NCBI GenBank assembly: GCA_007115705.1
Contig: QXEO01002115.1
Coordinates: 4,371,340-4,435,339, forward strand
Origin: Dactylis glomerata
Lineage: Eukaryota; Streptophyta; Magnoliopsida; Poales; Poaceae
Length of the DNA: 64,000 nt
Direction: 5' to 3'
Shown here: piece after piece, positions 11,452 through 22,251 of the stretch
How positions within the stretch are numbered: position 1 is the stretch's first letter
Layout: every line of letters starts with the position of its first letter
Notes under the pieces: model-generated
Told to the model about the DNA's origin: nothing
What the model saw: the letters and a program-made list of their open reading frames with translations, nothing else
The model's database searches: none
Position numbers and translations under genes: made by a program

Positions 11452-12213
11452 ATGGAAAACAAAGAGTTCGCTAGTCTTTTTCCTGAGTTTAGATATGAAG
11501 TGTTTGAAGAGAAAATTGAAAAACCTTTGGAGCTTAATTTGCATGCTAACAATGTTATTAGTACGAATGCTTTGAATACCGTTAATGCTAATGCTATAGA
11601 AAAGTCTAAGCTTGGGGAAGCTGGTTTTGTTAAGCATGATATTTTTAGTTCCTCAGCTTTAGTGGAGAAAGTTTGCTCTGATGATATTTTATCTCCCCTA
11701 TGTGATGTTCCTTCTTATGATGATATGTTTGAAGAATATGCTTTGCGAAATAGCTGTTCTCTAGCTTGTGATGATACTAAACCTCTAGTTTATGATGGTT
11801 ATGGTGATGAGAATAATTATTCTATTGAATCTGCTCCTACTACTATTGTTCCTGTGGTGAGTATTAATTCTTTTATGCATGTGGCTCATGATAGGGATGC
11901 TTTATGTGATAGTTATATTGTTAGTTCTATTCATGATGCTACTGAAAGTTATTATGAGAGAGGGAAACATGGTTTGATGGATCTCAACAATATTAAGTTT
12001 CCCCTATTTATGTTGCAAATCTTGAAGTGGCACTTGTTTTATCTATCCATGCTTGCTACTATGTGCCTCGTTGATTTATTTTCTTACAAGATTCCTATGC
12101 ATAGGAAGTGGTTCAGATATAAATGTCTTTCACACTTGCTTTTTGATGCTCTCTATTGCTTTAAGTTCCTATATGGCGCATTTGCCTCAAGCTCTTATAT
12201 GGCGCCCACATGA
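11452..12213 (+). CDS. E2 ORF: protein of unknown function with a hydrophobic segment
   Basis: A 253-residue ORF occupies the position held by the gag/protease-like ORF in E1 but is unrelated to it. The N-terminal two thirds are acidic and Asn/Ser/Asp-rich. Residues 151-171 (around LCDSYIV and ATESYYERGKHG) are followed by a strongly hydrophobic stretch at about 183-211 that could be one or two membrane-spanning helices, then the basic patch KIPMHRKWFRYKC and a second hydrophobic stretch (228-245). Similar C-terminal motifs are, from memory, common in predicted proteins derived from Triticeae repeats, but I know no assigned function. No Gag, protease or polymerase motif is seen. It starts about 110 bases after the primer site and stops just before the shared TGCGCCTAGCTC motif. 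Confidence 0.55.
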   Translation: MENKEFASLFPEFRYEVFEEKIEKPLELNLHANNVISTNALNTVNANAIEKSKLGEAGFVKHDIFSSSALVEKVCSDDILSPLCDVPSYDDMFEEYALRNSCSLACDDTKPLVYDGYGDENNYSIESAPTTIVPVVSINSFMHVAHDRDALCDSYIVSSIHDATESYYERGKHGLMDLNNIKFPLFMLQILKWHLFYLSMLATMCLVDLFSYKIPMHRKWFRYKCLSHLLFDALYCFKFLYGAFASSSYMAPT

Positions 12214-12228
12214 GCATCTTTGCAAATT

Positions 12229-14787
12229 ACTGCGCCTAGCTCAAAGGCGTTAAAGAAAAGCACTCTTGGGAGATAACCCATTATTTATTTTCAGTATTTT
12301 TTCTTTTATTTGAGTCTTGGAAGTTATTACTATTGTAATAACCGCTCCTTATCTTGTTTATTTCGTTTTTGTGCCAAGAGAAGCCTCTAATTTGAGTGAG
12401 GTAAAGATTTGGGGTTATTGCTGTCCTGAAACTGTTTTCGGTGCTGCACCGTAAAAATTCGTGAAAATTCTCTGTTTATCTTTTGGACCTGCGATTTCTT
12501 GTGCATATGCCCCAGGTTATATCCAAACTTTTCTTAGTTGAACACTTTTTGATTTGAGCAACGGAAAATCCCTCAAAAATTCGTCCTTTGTCAGCTGTCC
12601 AGTTTTGACAGATTTCTGCCAATATTTGTTTTTGCCACTTTATCGCTTTCTTTTGAGTTCTTTTTGATCATGGAACTCTTGTGGAAGTTGCTACGGTGGT
12701 ATATACTTTATATGTGGTGGTTTTGGGTTGAAACCTGAAGCTAAAAGAGGTTGAATATATTTTATGCTTACACTAATGTTGCTAATAGAATTGTGTTTAG
12801 TTTTGTATGAAGGAAGTTTTCAAGTGTAGGGATTGGAGAATGATGAGATGAGTTGAAGAATGGACAAAAGCTCAAGCTTGGGGATGCCCATGCATCACCC
12901 CAAGAAATATCCAAGAAGTACAAGCGTCAAAGCTTGGGGATGCCCCCGAGGCACCCCTTCTTCATCGGCAAAAATCAGGTCACCTTTCAAAACACTATAT
13001 TTTTATTGCTTCATGCACTATGTGTTTTTCTTGGAGCGTCAGTTGTTTTAGTTTTCTTAGTTTGTTTAGTTTGTTTGTTTGCTGCAATAAATGGTTGGAC
13101 CCCAGCAAATTTCCTTTGGAGGAGATGTACTCGTTTTCATTTGCAAAGAATGCTCTAGTTTTCACTCTTATTAAAAATCGAGCGTTCTACTTTTTCCGCT
13201 ACTGCTTTTGGTTTTCGTTTTCGCCTTGATTTGCATTCAGATCTTGCCATATCTTTTCATCAAGGTGTATTTTTGCCTCTGATCTTTATTGGTTTTCATC
13301 AAAAGAGGTGTTTATAAAAATTTCAAATGGTGTTGGAAAAGAGAAAAAGGTTTGTGCAAAATAGTGGTACAAGAAGGAGCTTGTGTAGACTGCAGCTTAG
13401 GCTTTTTCATGTCATGCTTGATGTCTTTTTGATAGAATGCTTAGTGGTTTTTCTGTAGCATGACTTGTCTCAAATAACTGAGATTGCTTAATGAGCCTTT
13501 GAAAAATCATGCGTTGTTTTTATTGTATGGAAGCATTATTTTGGTTTTCTCCTTGATGCTTTATTTGGGTTGACTTGGCGCATGCTCACACATGTTAGAC
13601 TCTTACAAAGTCGCCAATAGCCGTTATGATCATTTAGTTTTTGACTTTTGATGCCATCGTATGCTTCTTTTAATGTCGCTTTGTCGCTTTGCATGATTAT
13701 GGCCATTACTGCTCTCTTAGTTGGTCGCTCCCAGTCTTTTGCTAGCCCTCGCCTTGTACTGAGTATGAGCTCTACTCGTGCATCCAACTCCTAAAAGCCA
13801 AGTTTGCCATTGTGTCCACTATAAATTCCTATGCATGGTATTTATAAGCCATTCCAAAGTAAAATTTTCGTGTGCTACCTTTCAAAAACCTTCAAAACAC
13901 TTCTCGTTTTGTGACACTGTTTTTAGCTCATGGGGACGTAGTGGTCGGATTTGCTATCTTCCATATTGCTTATTCTAAAAAGAAAAAAGAAAGAAAAAAG
14001 GCACTCCTCCAAAGAATGTGAATGTTGGTGGGCACCCGATGGAATCGGTTAGCCATGGTATGTGAAAGGAAAAGGTGGGGAGGAGTGCCAAGTTTTATAA
14101 AAAGAGCACAAGAGTGCCAATCTCTCTCTCAAAAACTTGCTTCATTTTTGTATGGAAGATAGTAAGAACCCCATTGCCAGTCGTTGACAAAGACAATCAC
14201 CTCTCAAAATCAAGTTTTATCTCTCTGTTTTACAAATGAAAAGCTCTAGCACATGTTTAAATCACTGCTTCCCTCTGCGAAGGGCCTTTCTTTTACTTTT
14301 ATGTTGAGTCACCACCTTCTTTCTTTATGCACCATTAAGAGAGCATAGTTGTCATTCTTAGTGTGATATGCATTGTCCCAAAGTTCATTGATTGACTCAT
14401 ATTGTTGGTTTCACTTGTTCTTAAATTATTTGTATCTAGTCGCCCTCTTAAATTTTGAGGTGTCCTATGCATTTATGTTTTGCTCTCTTTGAAGGACAAG
14501 CTGAAAACCATTTGTATGTTTTTCCTTATGATTTAAACACACGTTTGACTTTCATTGTTTCATTATCATGATCTTTTGTTTGTGTTCATTTGCATGTTTA
14601 CAACATGGTTGCTAAGTTTCTTATTGTCATGATTATATCTTCATGCCCATGTTTTAAGTTCTATGATCCCAGCTCACCAATGCTTACATATATGATCAAG
14701 ATTGTGTAGGTGCATGTCACCTCAAAAATTATTCTTTGTTATCACTTACCTACTCGAGGACGAGCAGGAGTTAAGCTTGGGGATGCT
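12229..14787 (+). other. E2 non-coding half, nearly identical to E1 1970-4537
   Basis: Starts at TGCGCCTAGCTCAAAGG, just after the ORF stop, and ends at the purine-rich tract before the 3' LTR. It carries the same 11-base inverted repeat (14000-14010 and 14079-14089). Differences from E1 are scattered substitutions and short indels. Confidence 0.8.
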
Positions 14788-16324
14788 TGATACGTCTCAA
14801 ACGTATCTATAATTTTTGATGCTCCATGCTTGTTTCTACACCATTTGCCTATTGTTTCGTTACACTTAGTGACACTTTTATGCATTTTCCGGAACTAACC
14901 TATTAACAAGCGCCACAGTGCCAGTTTCCTGTTTTCTGCTGTTTTTGTGTTTCCGAAGTGATACACAGGAAATATTCTCGGAATTGGACGAAACAAGTTC
15001 CTGAAGTCTTATTTTTCCCGGAAGCTTCCAGAGATCCGAAGAAGTGTCGGAGGGGGGCCACCAGGGCCCCACACATAGGGCTGGCGCGGCCAGGCCCCTG
15101 GCCGCGCCACCCATGTGTGAGGAGCCCCTGGCTGCCCTCTCGCGACGCCCCTTCGCCTATATAAAGCCTCGGGACGGAAAACCCTAGAGGATTCGGCAAT
15201 TTTCCAGAAAGAGTTCCGCAGCTCCGCCGCCATCGCCGACGAATTTCGGGGGACAGAAGTCTCTGTTCCGGCACCCTGCCGGGACGGGGAAGTGCCCCCG
15301 GAGCCATCTCCATCAGTCTCCATCGCCGTCTCCGCCGTCTCCATCGACCTCACCGCCATCTCCATCAACCTTGCTGTCTTCTATGATGAGGAGGGAGTAG
15401 TTCATCCCCGGGGCTGAGGGCTCTACCGGTAGCTATGTGGTTCACCTCTCTCTCCCATGATGTGATCTTTATGTGATCGTGAGCTTTGTATCATGTTGAA
15501 CAAGTACATGTTATTATTCAGATATTTTGTGTACTCTAGCAATGTTATTAAAGTAATCTATTCCTCCTGCTATGGTGTAACGGTGACAGTGCGTGCATCA
15601 TGGTGGTACTTGGTTTAGGCTATGATTGTGATCTCTTGTGGATTATGAGAATAATTATTGCTATGATAGTTTGAGTGATCTATTCCTCCTTTCATGGTGT
15701 AATGTTGACAGTGTGTGCACCGTGTTAGTACTTGGTTTAAGTTGCAATGATTTCTATCTTGAATTGTGATCTGATTTGGATATCTCTATGAGTGGTGTTT
15801 GTCAAGTACTTGATGAACTTTAAGGGGTGCTTTTGTAGCCACTACACAATGATTAGTGTTATTCAATAGGAGAGTAATTCAGAGTGCCTTAGCAAAGAGA
15901 AGTTATTTGTTTAGTCATGTTATATTGTTGGGAGTGTGTCCACTAGTGAAAGTATGATCCCTAGGCCTTGTTTCCAAGCATTGCATACCGTTTACTTGCT
16001 ATTTTGTTACTTGTTTGCTCGCAGCGATATTTATTTCACATCACGTTTGCTACTTATAATCATCTATACCACTTGTATTTCACTATCTCTTCGCCGAACT
16101 AGTGCACCTATACATCTGACAAGTGTATTGGGTGTGTTGGGGACACAAGAGACTTTCTGTATCATAATTGCAGGGTTGCTTGAGAGGGATAGCTTTGACC
16201 TCTAACCTCCCTGAGTTCGATAAACCTTGGGTGATCCACTTAAGGGAAACTTGCTGCTGTTCTACAAACCTCTGCACTTGGAGGCCCAACAAGTGTCTAC
16301 AAGAATAGAAGTGCGTAGACATCA
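14788..16324 (+). repeat. E2 3' LTR (type A)
   Basis: Same length as the 5' LTR and nearly identical to it. The GC palindrome at 15083-15092/15099-15108 is perfect here. It is followed directly by the TGGAC duplication. Confidence 0.92.
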
Positions 16325-17999
16325 TGGACACATTGGAATAACTTGGTTTTTGGGAGTTGGATGCACGAGTAGAGCTCATACTCAGTACAAAATAAAGGCT
16401 AGCAAAAGACTGGGAGCGACCAACTAAGAGAGCAATAACGGCCATAATCATGCATAGCGATAAACACATCATTAATCGAAGCATAAAGTGGTATCACAAG
16501 TCAAAAACCAAATGATCATAGAGGATTATGGTGACTTTGTAAGAGTCAAACATGTTGTGAGTGTGCGCCAAGTCAACCCAAATAAAGCATCAAAAGAGAA
16601 AACCACAATAACATGCTCCCATATAATAAAAACAACGCATGATTTTTTCAAAGGCTCATTAAGCAATCTCAGTCATTTGAGACAAGTCATGCTACATCAA
16701 AAACTACTAAGCATACTATCAAAACAACATCAACCATGACATGCAAAAGTCTAAGCCGCAGTCTAAACAAGCTCCCATTTGTACCACTATAGGCATGATT
16801 TTTTTTCTCTTTTCCAACACCATTCAAATCTTTTTGAGACAACTCTTTTGATGAAAACCAACATAGACCAGTGGTCTAAATAAACCTTGATGCAAATATA
16901 TAACAATATCTGAACAAAAATCAAGGCGAAAAACAAAAGCTAAACGCAGTACTAGAAAATAGAAAACACTCATTGAACGATAAGAGTGAAAAATAGAGTG
17001 TTCTTGGCAATGAAAAACGGAGTGTGTCTTCTCCAAAATAAATTTGTTGGGGTCCAACCATTTATTGCAGCAAACAAAACAAAACAAAACTAAAAGCAAA
17101 AGTAAAGACGCTCCAAGAAAAACACATAGAATATGAAGCAATAAAAATATAGTGTGTTGAAAGGTGACCTAATTTTTACCGATGAAGAAGGGGTGCCTCG
17201 GGGGCATCCCCAAGCTTTGACACTTGTACCTTTTGGATATTTCTTGGGGTGACATGGGAATCCCCAAGCTTGAGCTTTTGTCCATACTTCATCTCATCTC
17301 ATCACTCTCCATTCCCTACACTTGAAAACTTCCTTCATACAAAACTTCACACAATTCTATTAGCAACATTAGTATAAGCATGATAGTAAATCTCCCCTTT
17401 TGGTTCAGTTTCAAACTCAAATATACTATCCATGAAAGCATAAGCTACTGTAGCAATTTCCTCAAAAGTTCCGTGATCAAAAGAACTCAAAAAGAAAGCG
17501 ACCGAGAGGCAAACACAAATAGTGGCAGAATCTGTCAAAACAGAACAACTGATAAAGATCGATTTTTTCGAGGACCTTCTGTTGGTCAAATCGAAAAGTG
17601 CAAAACTAATGAAAGTTTGGATATAACCTAGGGCATATGCGCAAGAAATAGCAGATCAAAAAGATATTCTAAGATTTTTCACTAATTTTTACGGGCAGCG
17701 CAGAAATCTGTTTCAGGACAGCAACTTCCCCAAATCTTACCTCCCTCAAATTAGAGGTTCTTCTTGGCACAAAAGCGAAATAAAAATTATAAGGAGAGGT
17801 AATTAGAGTAGTAATAACTTCCAATACTCAAATAAAAGAAAAAGTACTGAAAAGAAAACAAGGGGTTATCTCCCAAGAGTGCTTTTCTTTAACGCCTTTG
17901 AGCTAGGCGCAGAAAGTGGAAATCAAGTATTTTCAAATGAGGCATTAAGATCAATTGCAGAAGTCTTCTCAACAATAAATTTTATTGTATCCAAATGAG

Positions 18000-18540
18000 T
18001 TTTTTAAGATCCCTTTTGAACACTCTTGGGTTCACTACTTTCATCAAAAGGGTTTTCAGGACAAACCCAATCAAAATTCTATTCCAAAGCTTCATGCAAT
18101 CCTACAAGTTTGCAAGGAATTGGTACTTTGATGTCTTCTTTGGTTGTACCAACAACATTAACACATGAGCCAAGCATATTAAAACGCTAAAAAACTTTCC
18201 TAGCTTCTATAGCAACATCTCTAAATTCTCTACGCAAAATCTCCAAAATAAAATCTTTCTTTTCGTAGTCTTCGATATCATGAAGCTTAAGAAACATTTG
18301 TTGCATAAAAGGATTAAGGTTAACAAACCTAGCCTCCAACATGTGAACTAAATAAGCAACAGCAACTTCATAACTAGGAGCAAGCTCAGCTAAAGATCTA
18401 TCCTCAACATCTTTATGCATACTAACATGATTAAAAAACTCCTCGATGTTGCCTTCCCAATTATAGAACCACTACCTATTGTAAGGTCCTCCAAAGCATA
18501 CTTAGGGAACAACATAATGAACTAAAAGTAGAAGTAACAG
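18000..18540 (-). pseudogene. E3 gag-like ORF relic
   Basis: The longest open piece is 18187-18420 (77 codons, minus strand): it includes ELAPSYEVAVAYLVHMLEARF and FMQQMFLKLHDIEDYEKKDF. Reading continues upstream toward 18540 after a frameshift (MLFPKYALEDLTIGSGSIIG) and downstream with stops. The product differs from both the E1 and E2 ORFs. A Gag-like or element-specific role is an inference from its position after the primer site; I cannot name the domain. Confidence 0.5.
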
Positions 18541-18670
18541 AATGCAAGCTATAAAGGAACTAATTTTTTGTATTTTTGATAAAATGATGCAAGCAAAAAT
18601 AAAGTAAAGCAAAACAATAATAAAGTAAAAGATTGGAAGTGAGAGACTCCCCTTGCAGAAATCTTTTTTC

Positions 18671-18688
18671 TCCCCGGCAACGGCGCCA
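18671..18688 (-). promoter_or_regulatory. E3 primer-binding site, tRNA-Asp type
   Basis: TCCCCGGCAACGGCGCCA on the plus strand is the exact reverse complement of the E1 and E2 sites, which sets the minus orientation of E3. Confidence 0.85.
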
Positions 18689-18694
18689 GAAAAA

Positions 18695-20352
18695 TGCTTG
18701 ATTGCTGTCTTGCTGGTGTATAGTTGACACCAGAAAACTAGTTGGAAAAACTCCAAGAGGAAGGTTATGATGAGCACATCAGCAAGTTTCCCTCAGTTGT
18801 GAAACCAAGGTTTATCGAACCAGTAGGAGAAAGCCAAACTTCAGAAGGTTGATGCTTGATAGCTTCGCGACAGCTCCGCATAATTTATATGGTGCCTCGT
18901 CTAGGGCTTAGCTTTGCACTAACAGCAATGTGGAACCTGCACACAACACAACCAAGTACTTTGCTCCAACTTACGATGAGGTTGTCAATCTCACCGGTTT
19001 GATGTAAACAAAGGATTAAGCATATCAAGTGGTAAAAGGTAATAGTATGCAAGAATGTAAATAAAGCGAGTAAATGTAAAATGGTAATAGCAATGTAAAA
19101 GGAATGGACCGGGGTCTACAGTTCACTAGTGGTGTTTCTCCATAAGATAAATAACAACATGCTGGGTAAACAAATTACAGTTGGGCAATTGATAGAATAA
19201 AGATAGCGTACATTTGTTATGAGGATCACTATGAGATTCACTCTCGGCATTACGATAAAATACATAGACCGTAATCCAACTACATCTATGACTAATAATC
19301 CACTCTCGTGGTGTCATCTGAGCACCCGTTGAGTATTAAGTTGCGAACAACGGATAACTGCATTAAGCAAAGTGCATAATGTAAACAATGCAAATATCCT
19401 TAAACACAAGAATGTTATTTTCTCCCTAGTGGCAACAGCACATCTACAACCTTAGAGGTTTCTGTCACTCCCCCAGATTACTAGAGGCATGAACTCAACT
19501 ATCGAGCATAAATACCCCCTCTTGGAGTCACTAGCATCTACTCGGCCAAGATATCTACTAGCAACGGAGAGCATGCAAGATCATAAACAATATAGAGATA
19601 ACATAAAGATAATAATTTAGCACATCAACTTGACATAGTACCAATACTCATCGGATCTCAACAAACACAATATATAGAATTACACAAAGATGATCTTGAT
19701 CATGATAGGAAGCTCACAAGATCTAAACATGAAGCACATGGTGGAGGAGACGACCATGTAGCTACTGCTATGGACCCGTAGTCCAAGGTAGACTACTCAC
19801 ACATCACTTCGGAGGCGACCATGGTGATGAAGAAGGCCTTCGGCAGAGATTCCTCTCTCCGGCAGGGTGCCGGGAAGAGCTTCTGGATCCTCCCGATCTC
19901 GCGTCGACGACAGCGGCGGCTTGCAGTAGGTTTCGTGGAAAATTGATCGGGTCTTTAGTTTTTTCCCGTCGAGGGGGATATATAGGCGGAAGGGCGGCGT
20001 CAGGAGGTGGACTAGGCGGCCTCACCCCCTGGTGGCGCGGCAAGGGCCTGGGCCGCACCACCCTAGGGTGTGGCCAGCCCCTGGCTCCCCTCCGTCTCAT
20101 CTTCGGACTTTGACTCATGTCTAGAAAAATAGGAGATTCGGCTTGTTTCATCCAATTGCGAGAATATTTCCTGTGTAGCTTTTCTGAAATACAAAAATAG
20201 CAGAAAACAGGAAACTGACACTGTGGTGTCTCGTTAGTAGGTTAGTTCTAGAAAATGCATAAAAACGTCACAAAGTGTAACAAAACACAAAGCAAATGAT
20301 GTATAAACAAGCATGGAGCATCAAAAATTATAGATACGTTTGGGACGTATCA
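18695..20352 (-). repeat. E3 right (5') LTR, type B
   Basis: Reversed LTR of 1658 bases beginning TGATACGTCCC. Past its first 250 bases it follows the E1 LTR (for example CACCCTGCCGGAGA and the CCATGTGCTTCATGTTTAG block), not the E2/E3-left type. Confidence 0.75.
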
Positions 20353-22084
20353 CTAAGTAGCGATAGCAATTTTGAAAAACTTCTTTACTAGTTATATGGA
20401 CATTAACTAACTGTCATGTCATATATAGTATATCTCTAAAATATGGTTGTGTTTATAGTATATCTCTAATATATGGTTGTGCCTGCCTATAGCACCAGTT
20501 CCTTCCTCATGATCCATAGCACCGTTTCCTTACCTGGGTATCAAATGGATATCCAGCAATCATTAAGCATATTGTCCTTGAGCACCTTGTTTTTCTTCTT
20601 AAGTAAGCACATTCAAATCTATAGCATCTATTTGAGCGTCTTGTTCTTGTCCTTGAGCGTATTGTTCTTCTCGAGGAAAATCAACCTTATAGATGTTACG
20701 TAGGTTAGCACACATACCTATAAAAGAGCAAGTTTTGAATGAACTAACTTAATAACAAGAATACAATAGAATACACGAGGAAAAAATCAAATCATGAATT
20801 AGCTTACCTTGTACCAATGGTGTAGAGAAGATATTGTCCTTTTGGTGCATAATGTTATATTTCCACATATCAAATACTTTACAAGGTATTTTCTTTCTCT
20901 TGGAAACCATCTTACATACTTTGTTGCCATCAACTTATTCCTTCATGTGGCTGTATAAAGAGAAGGTTAAATTTACATGACATGATAAGCACCGCAATCT
21001 TTTAGATATCACAACTAGAATAGGAACTGAAACTTACTCACTGGAAATCAATATAATCTCATCTGGGGATTTTCTTTGTTCTCTTTAACTTCCATCGTTC
21101 TCTTTCTCCGAGAACTTGAGGTCGACATGATTCCTAAAGTGAAATAAAAGTAAAGAAATGTAATAATTGAATTAAGTAACAGAAAAGTAAAAGGAAATAT
21201 GGAAAAGTAAATAATGAGCTTCTGCCTTGTTAGCTTTGGAATGATATTATTGTCAATTGTAATGAACATGTTGACATGGTCTTCTACTACTTGTTCAAAT
21301 GGCAACTATTTTTCATCGGCAAACTTGTGTGAAGTGGTGCTCACAGCTAGAGAGGGATGCTATATTTGTTGTCCTGCAACCACATTTGCTAGCTAGAGAG
21401 GGAAGCTCGTAAAACTTGGTGAATTTTACATTTTTATTTGTCACATTCTTAGCCAATTTCTGCGAGAATTATCTCAAGCATTAACCACCACTGAATTTTA
21501 ATGATCTCGAGAACGAACTTTGCATAAGTAGTAAGGACAACCAATAACTTTGCATTATCTTGCTATTTTAAGTCAACAGATAACTTTGCTGCTGCTGGGA
21601 GCTGGTGAGGTGCTGGCGCTGGCGATCGGAGAGGTGCTGGGGCACCAACGAGCAGGAGCTGGGGCGTGTGCAATTCAAATTTTTTATTTGTGGACGGAGG
21701 AAGTAAACTAGTATTTATAACCTAAAAATTATACCATTAAAAAGTGTAACAACTAAGGTTTCTAATAATATTTTTTTTATAATATATCTCATATTAAGTT
21801 ACTAAAATTAATGACCAGCATCATCGCAAATCATGCGTAGAACTAGTAAATCGAAAGGGAGGAGAGAGCAATAGAGATTTGATCAATAAAGCGCAAGGTT
21901 CTCAAAAGAAAATTGTAATTGCCGAAGAGGAAAACTGGAAAAGTAGAACCTGATACCCTTCCTTCCTGTTCACACGTCCACAGCCTCGGCGGCAACGCTA
22001 AGGATCTGTCCTCTAGTCTCTCTCCCCTCCGCCGCTCTACTCTGACAGTAGCGGAGCGGCGAACTGGCGATCCACCCGGGCTTG
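20353..22084. other. AT-rich intergenic DNA with exon-like minus-strand pieces
   Basis: No complete gene is visible. On the minus strand there are short open pieces bounded by splice-like sites: about 21040-21130 (SSSRRKRTMEVKENKENPQM), 20820-20915 (MVSKRKKIPCKVFDMWKYNI) and a Lys/Leu/Asn-rich coiled-coil-like stretch at 20570-20690. They might be exons of a decayed gene or of a transposon protein; I do not recognise the family. 21780-22080 has no further structure apart from the approach to the NAD synthetase gene. Confidence 0.35.
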
Positions 22085-22251
22085 GACTGATTTCAATTTG
22101 TTGGTGATCTCAAACCCTAACTTTTTGTGTTTGTCTCCGACTATTGTTCAGCTTTCCCCCCCTTGCTCCAGCTAATCGTGTCCAGATATTTCTTGATTTC
22201 AGAGGAGAAGGAGGGGGGCGGGGAATTTCTTGATTTGGGCGGCAAGGCAAG

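Larger units (their letters stand above)
9775..16324 (+). mobile_element. E2: complete non-autonomous LTR retrotransposon, 6.55 kb
   Basis: Two LTRs of exactly 1537 bases (9775-11311, 14788-16324) flank a 3.5-kb interior. The target-site duplication TGGAC is present at 9770-9774 and 16325-16329, so both ends are fixed. By eye the LTRs differ at about nine positions, which is recent. The interior holds a tRNA-Asp primer site, one ORF of unknown function, and the non-coding half shared with E1. It has no gag, protease, RT or integrase that can be recognised. It is inserted within E3. Confidence 0.92.
16325..18694 (-). other. E3 internal region, 5' part
   Basis: In reverse, this matches the E1/E2 non-coding half with clear divergence (16330-17920), including the conserved CACTCTTGGGAGATAACC block near 17870. 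Beyond it lies a third kind of ORF relic (about 18000-18540) and the primer-binding site. Confidence 0.7.
6903..20352 (-). mobile_element. E3: minus-strand LTR retrotransposon, interrupted by E2, with mismatched LTRs
   Basis: A reversed LTR (6903-8434) is followed by a reversed purine-rich tract and internal sequence to 9774. After E2 the reversed interior continues from 16330 to a reversed tRNA-Asp primer site (18671-18688) and a second reversed LTR (18695-20352). Outer flanks do not show a matching 5-base duplication (left AATATA, right CTAAG). The left LTR is of the E2 type and the right LTR of the E1 type, so this may be a recombinant or two elements joined by deletion. It is older than E1 and E2: its LTRs and ORF are clearly diverged. 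Confidence 0.7.

Noticed and set aside
2593..13229. Matching short frames at 2593-2898 and 12853-13158 (and overlapping ones) as conserved proteins
   Set aside because: The DNA of the shared non-coding half is nearly identical, so any frame matches. Several frames overlap and none has a domain.
9865..15368. Frames of 119-136 codons on the minus strand in the E2 LTRs
   Set aside because: GC-rich LTR promoter sequence read antisense. Present in both LTRs only by duplication.
20480..21305. A shugoshin-like or other coiled-coil gene on the minus strand
   Set aside because: Short coiled-coil-like and basic pieces were seen but the sequence does not match any family I can recall well enough; left as unassigned.
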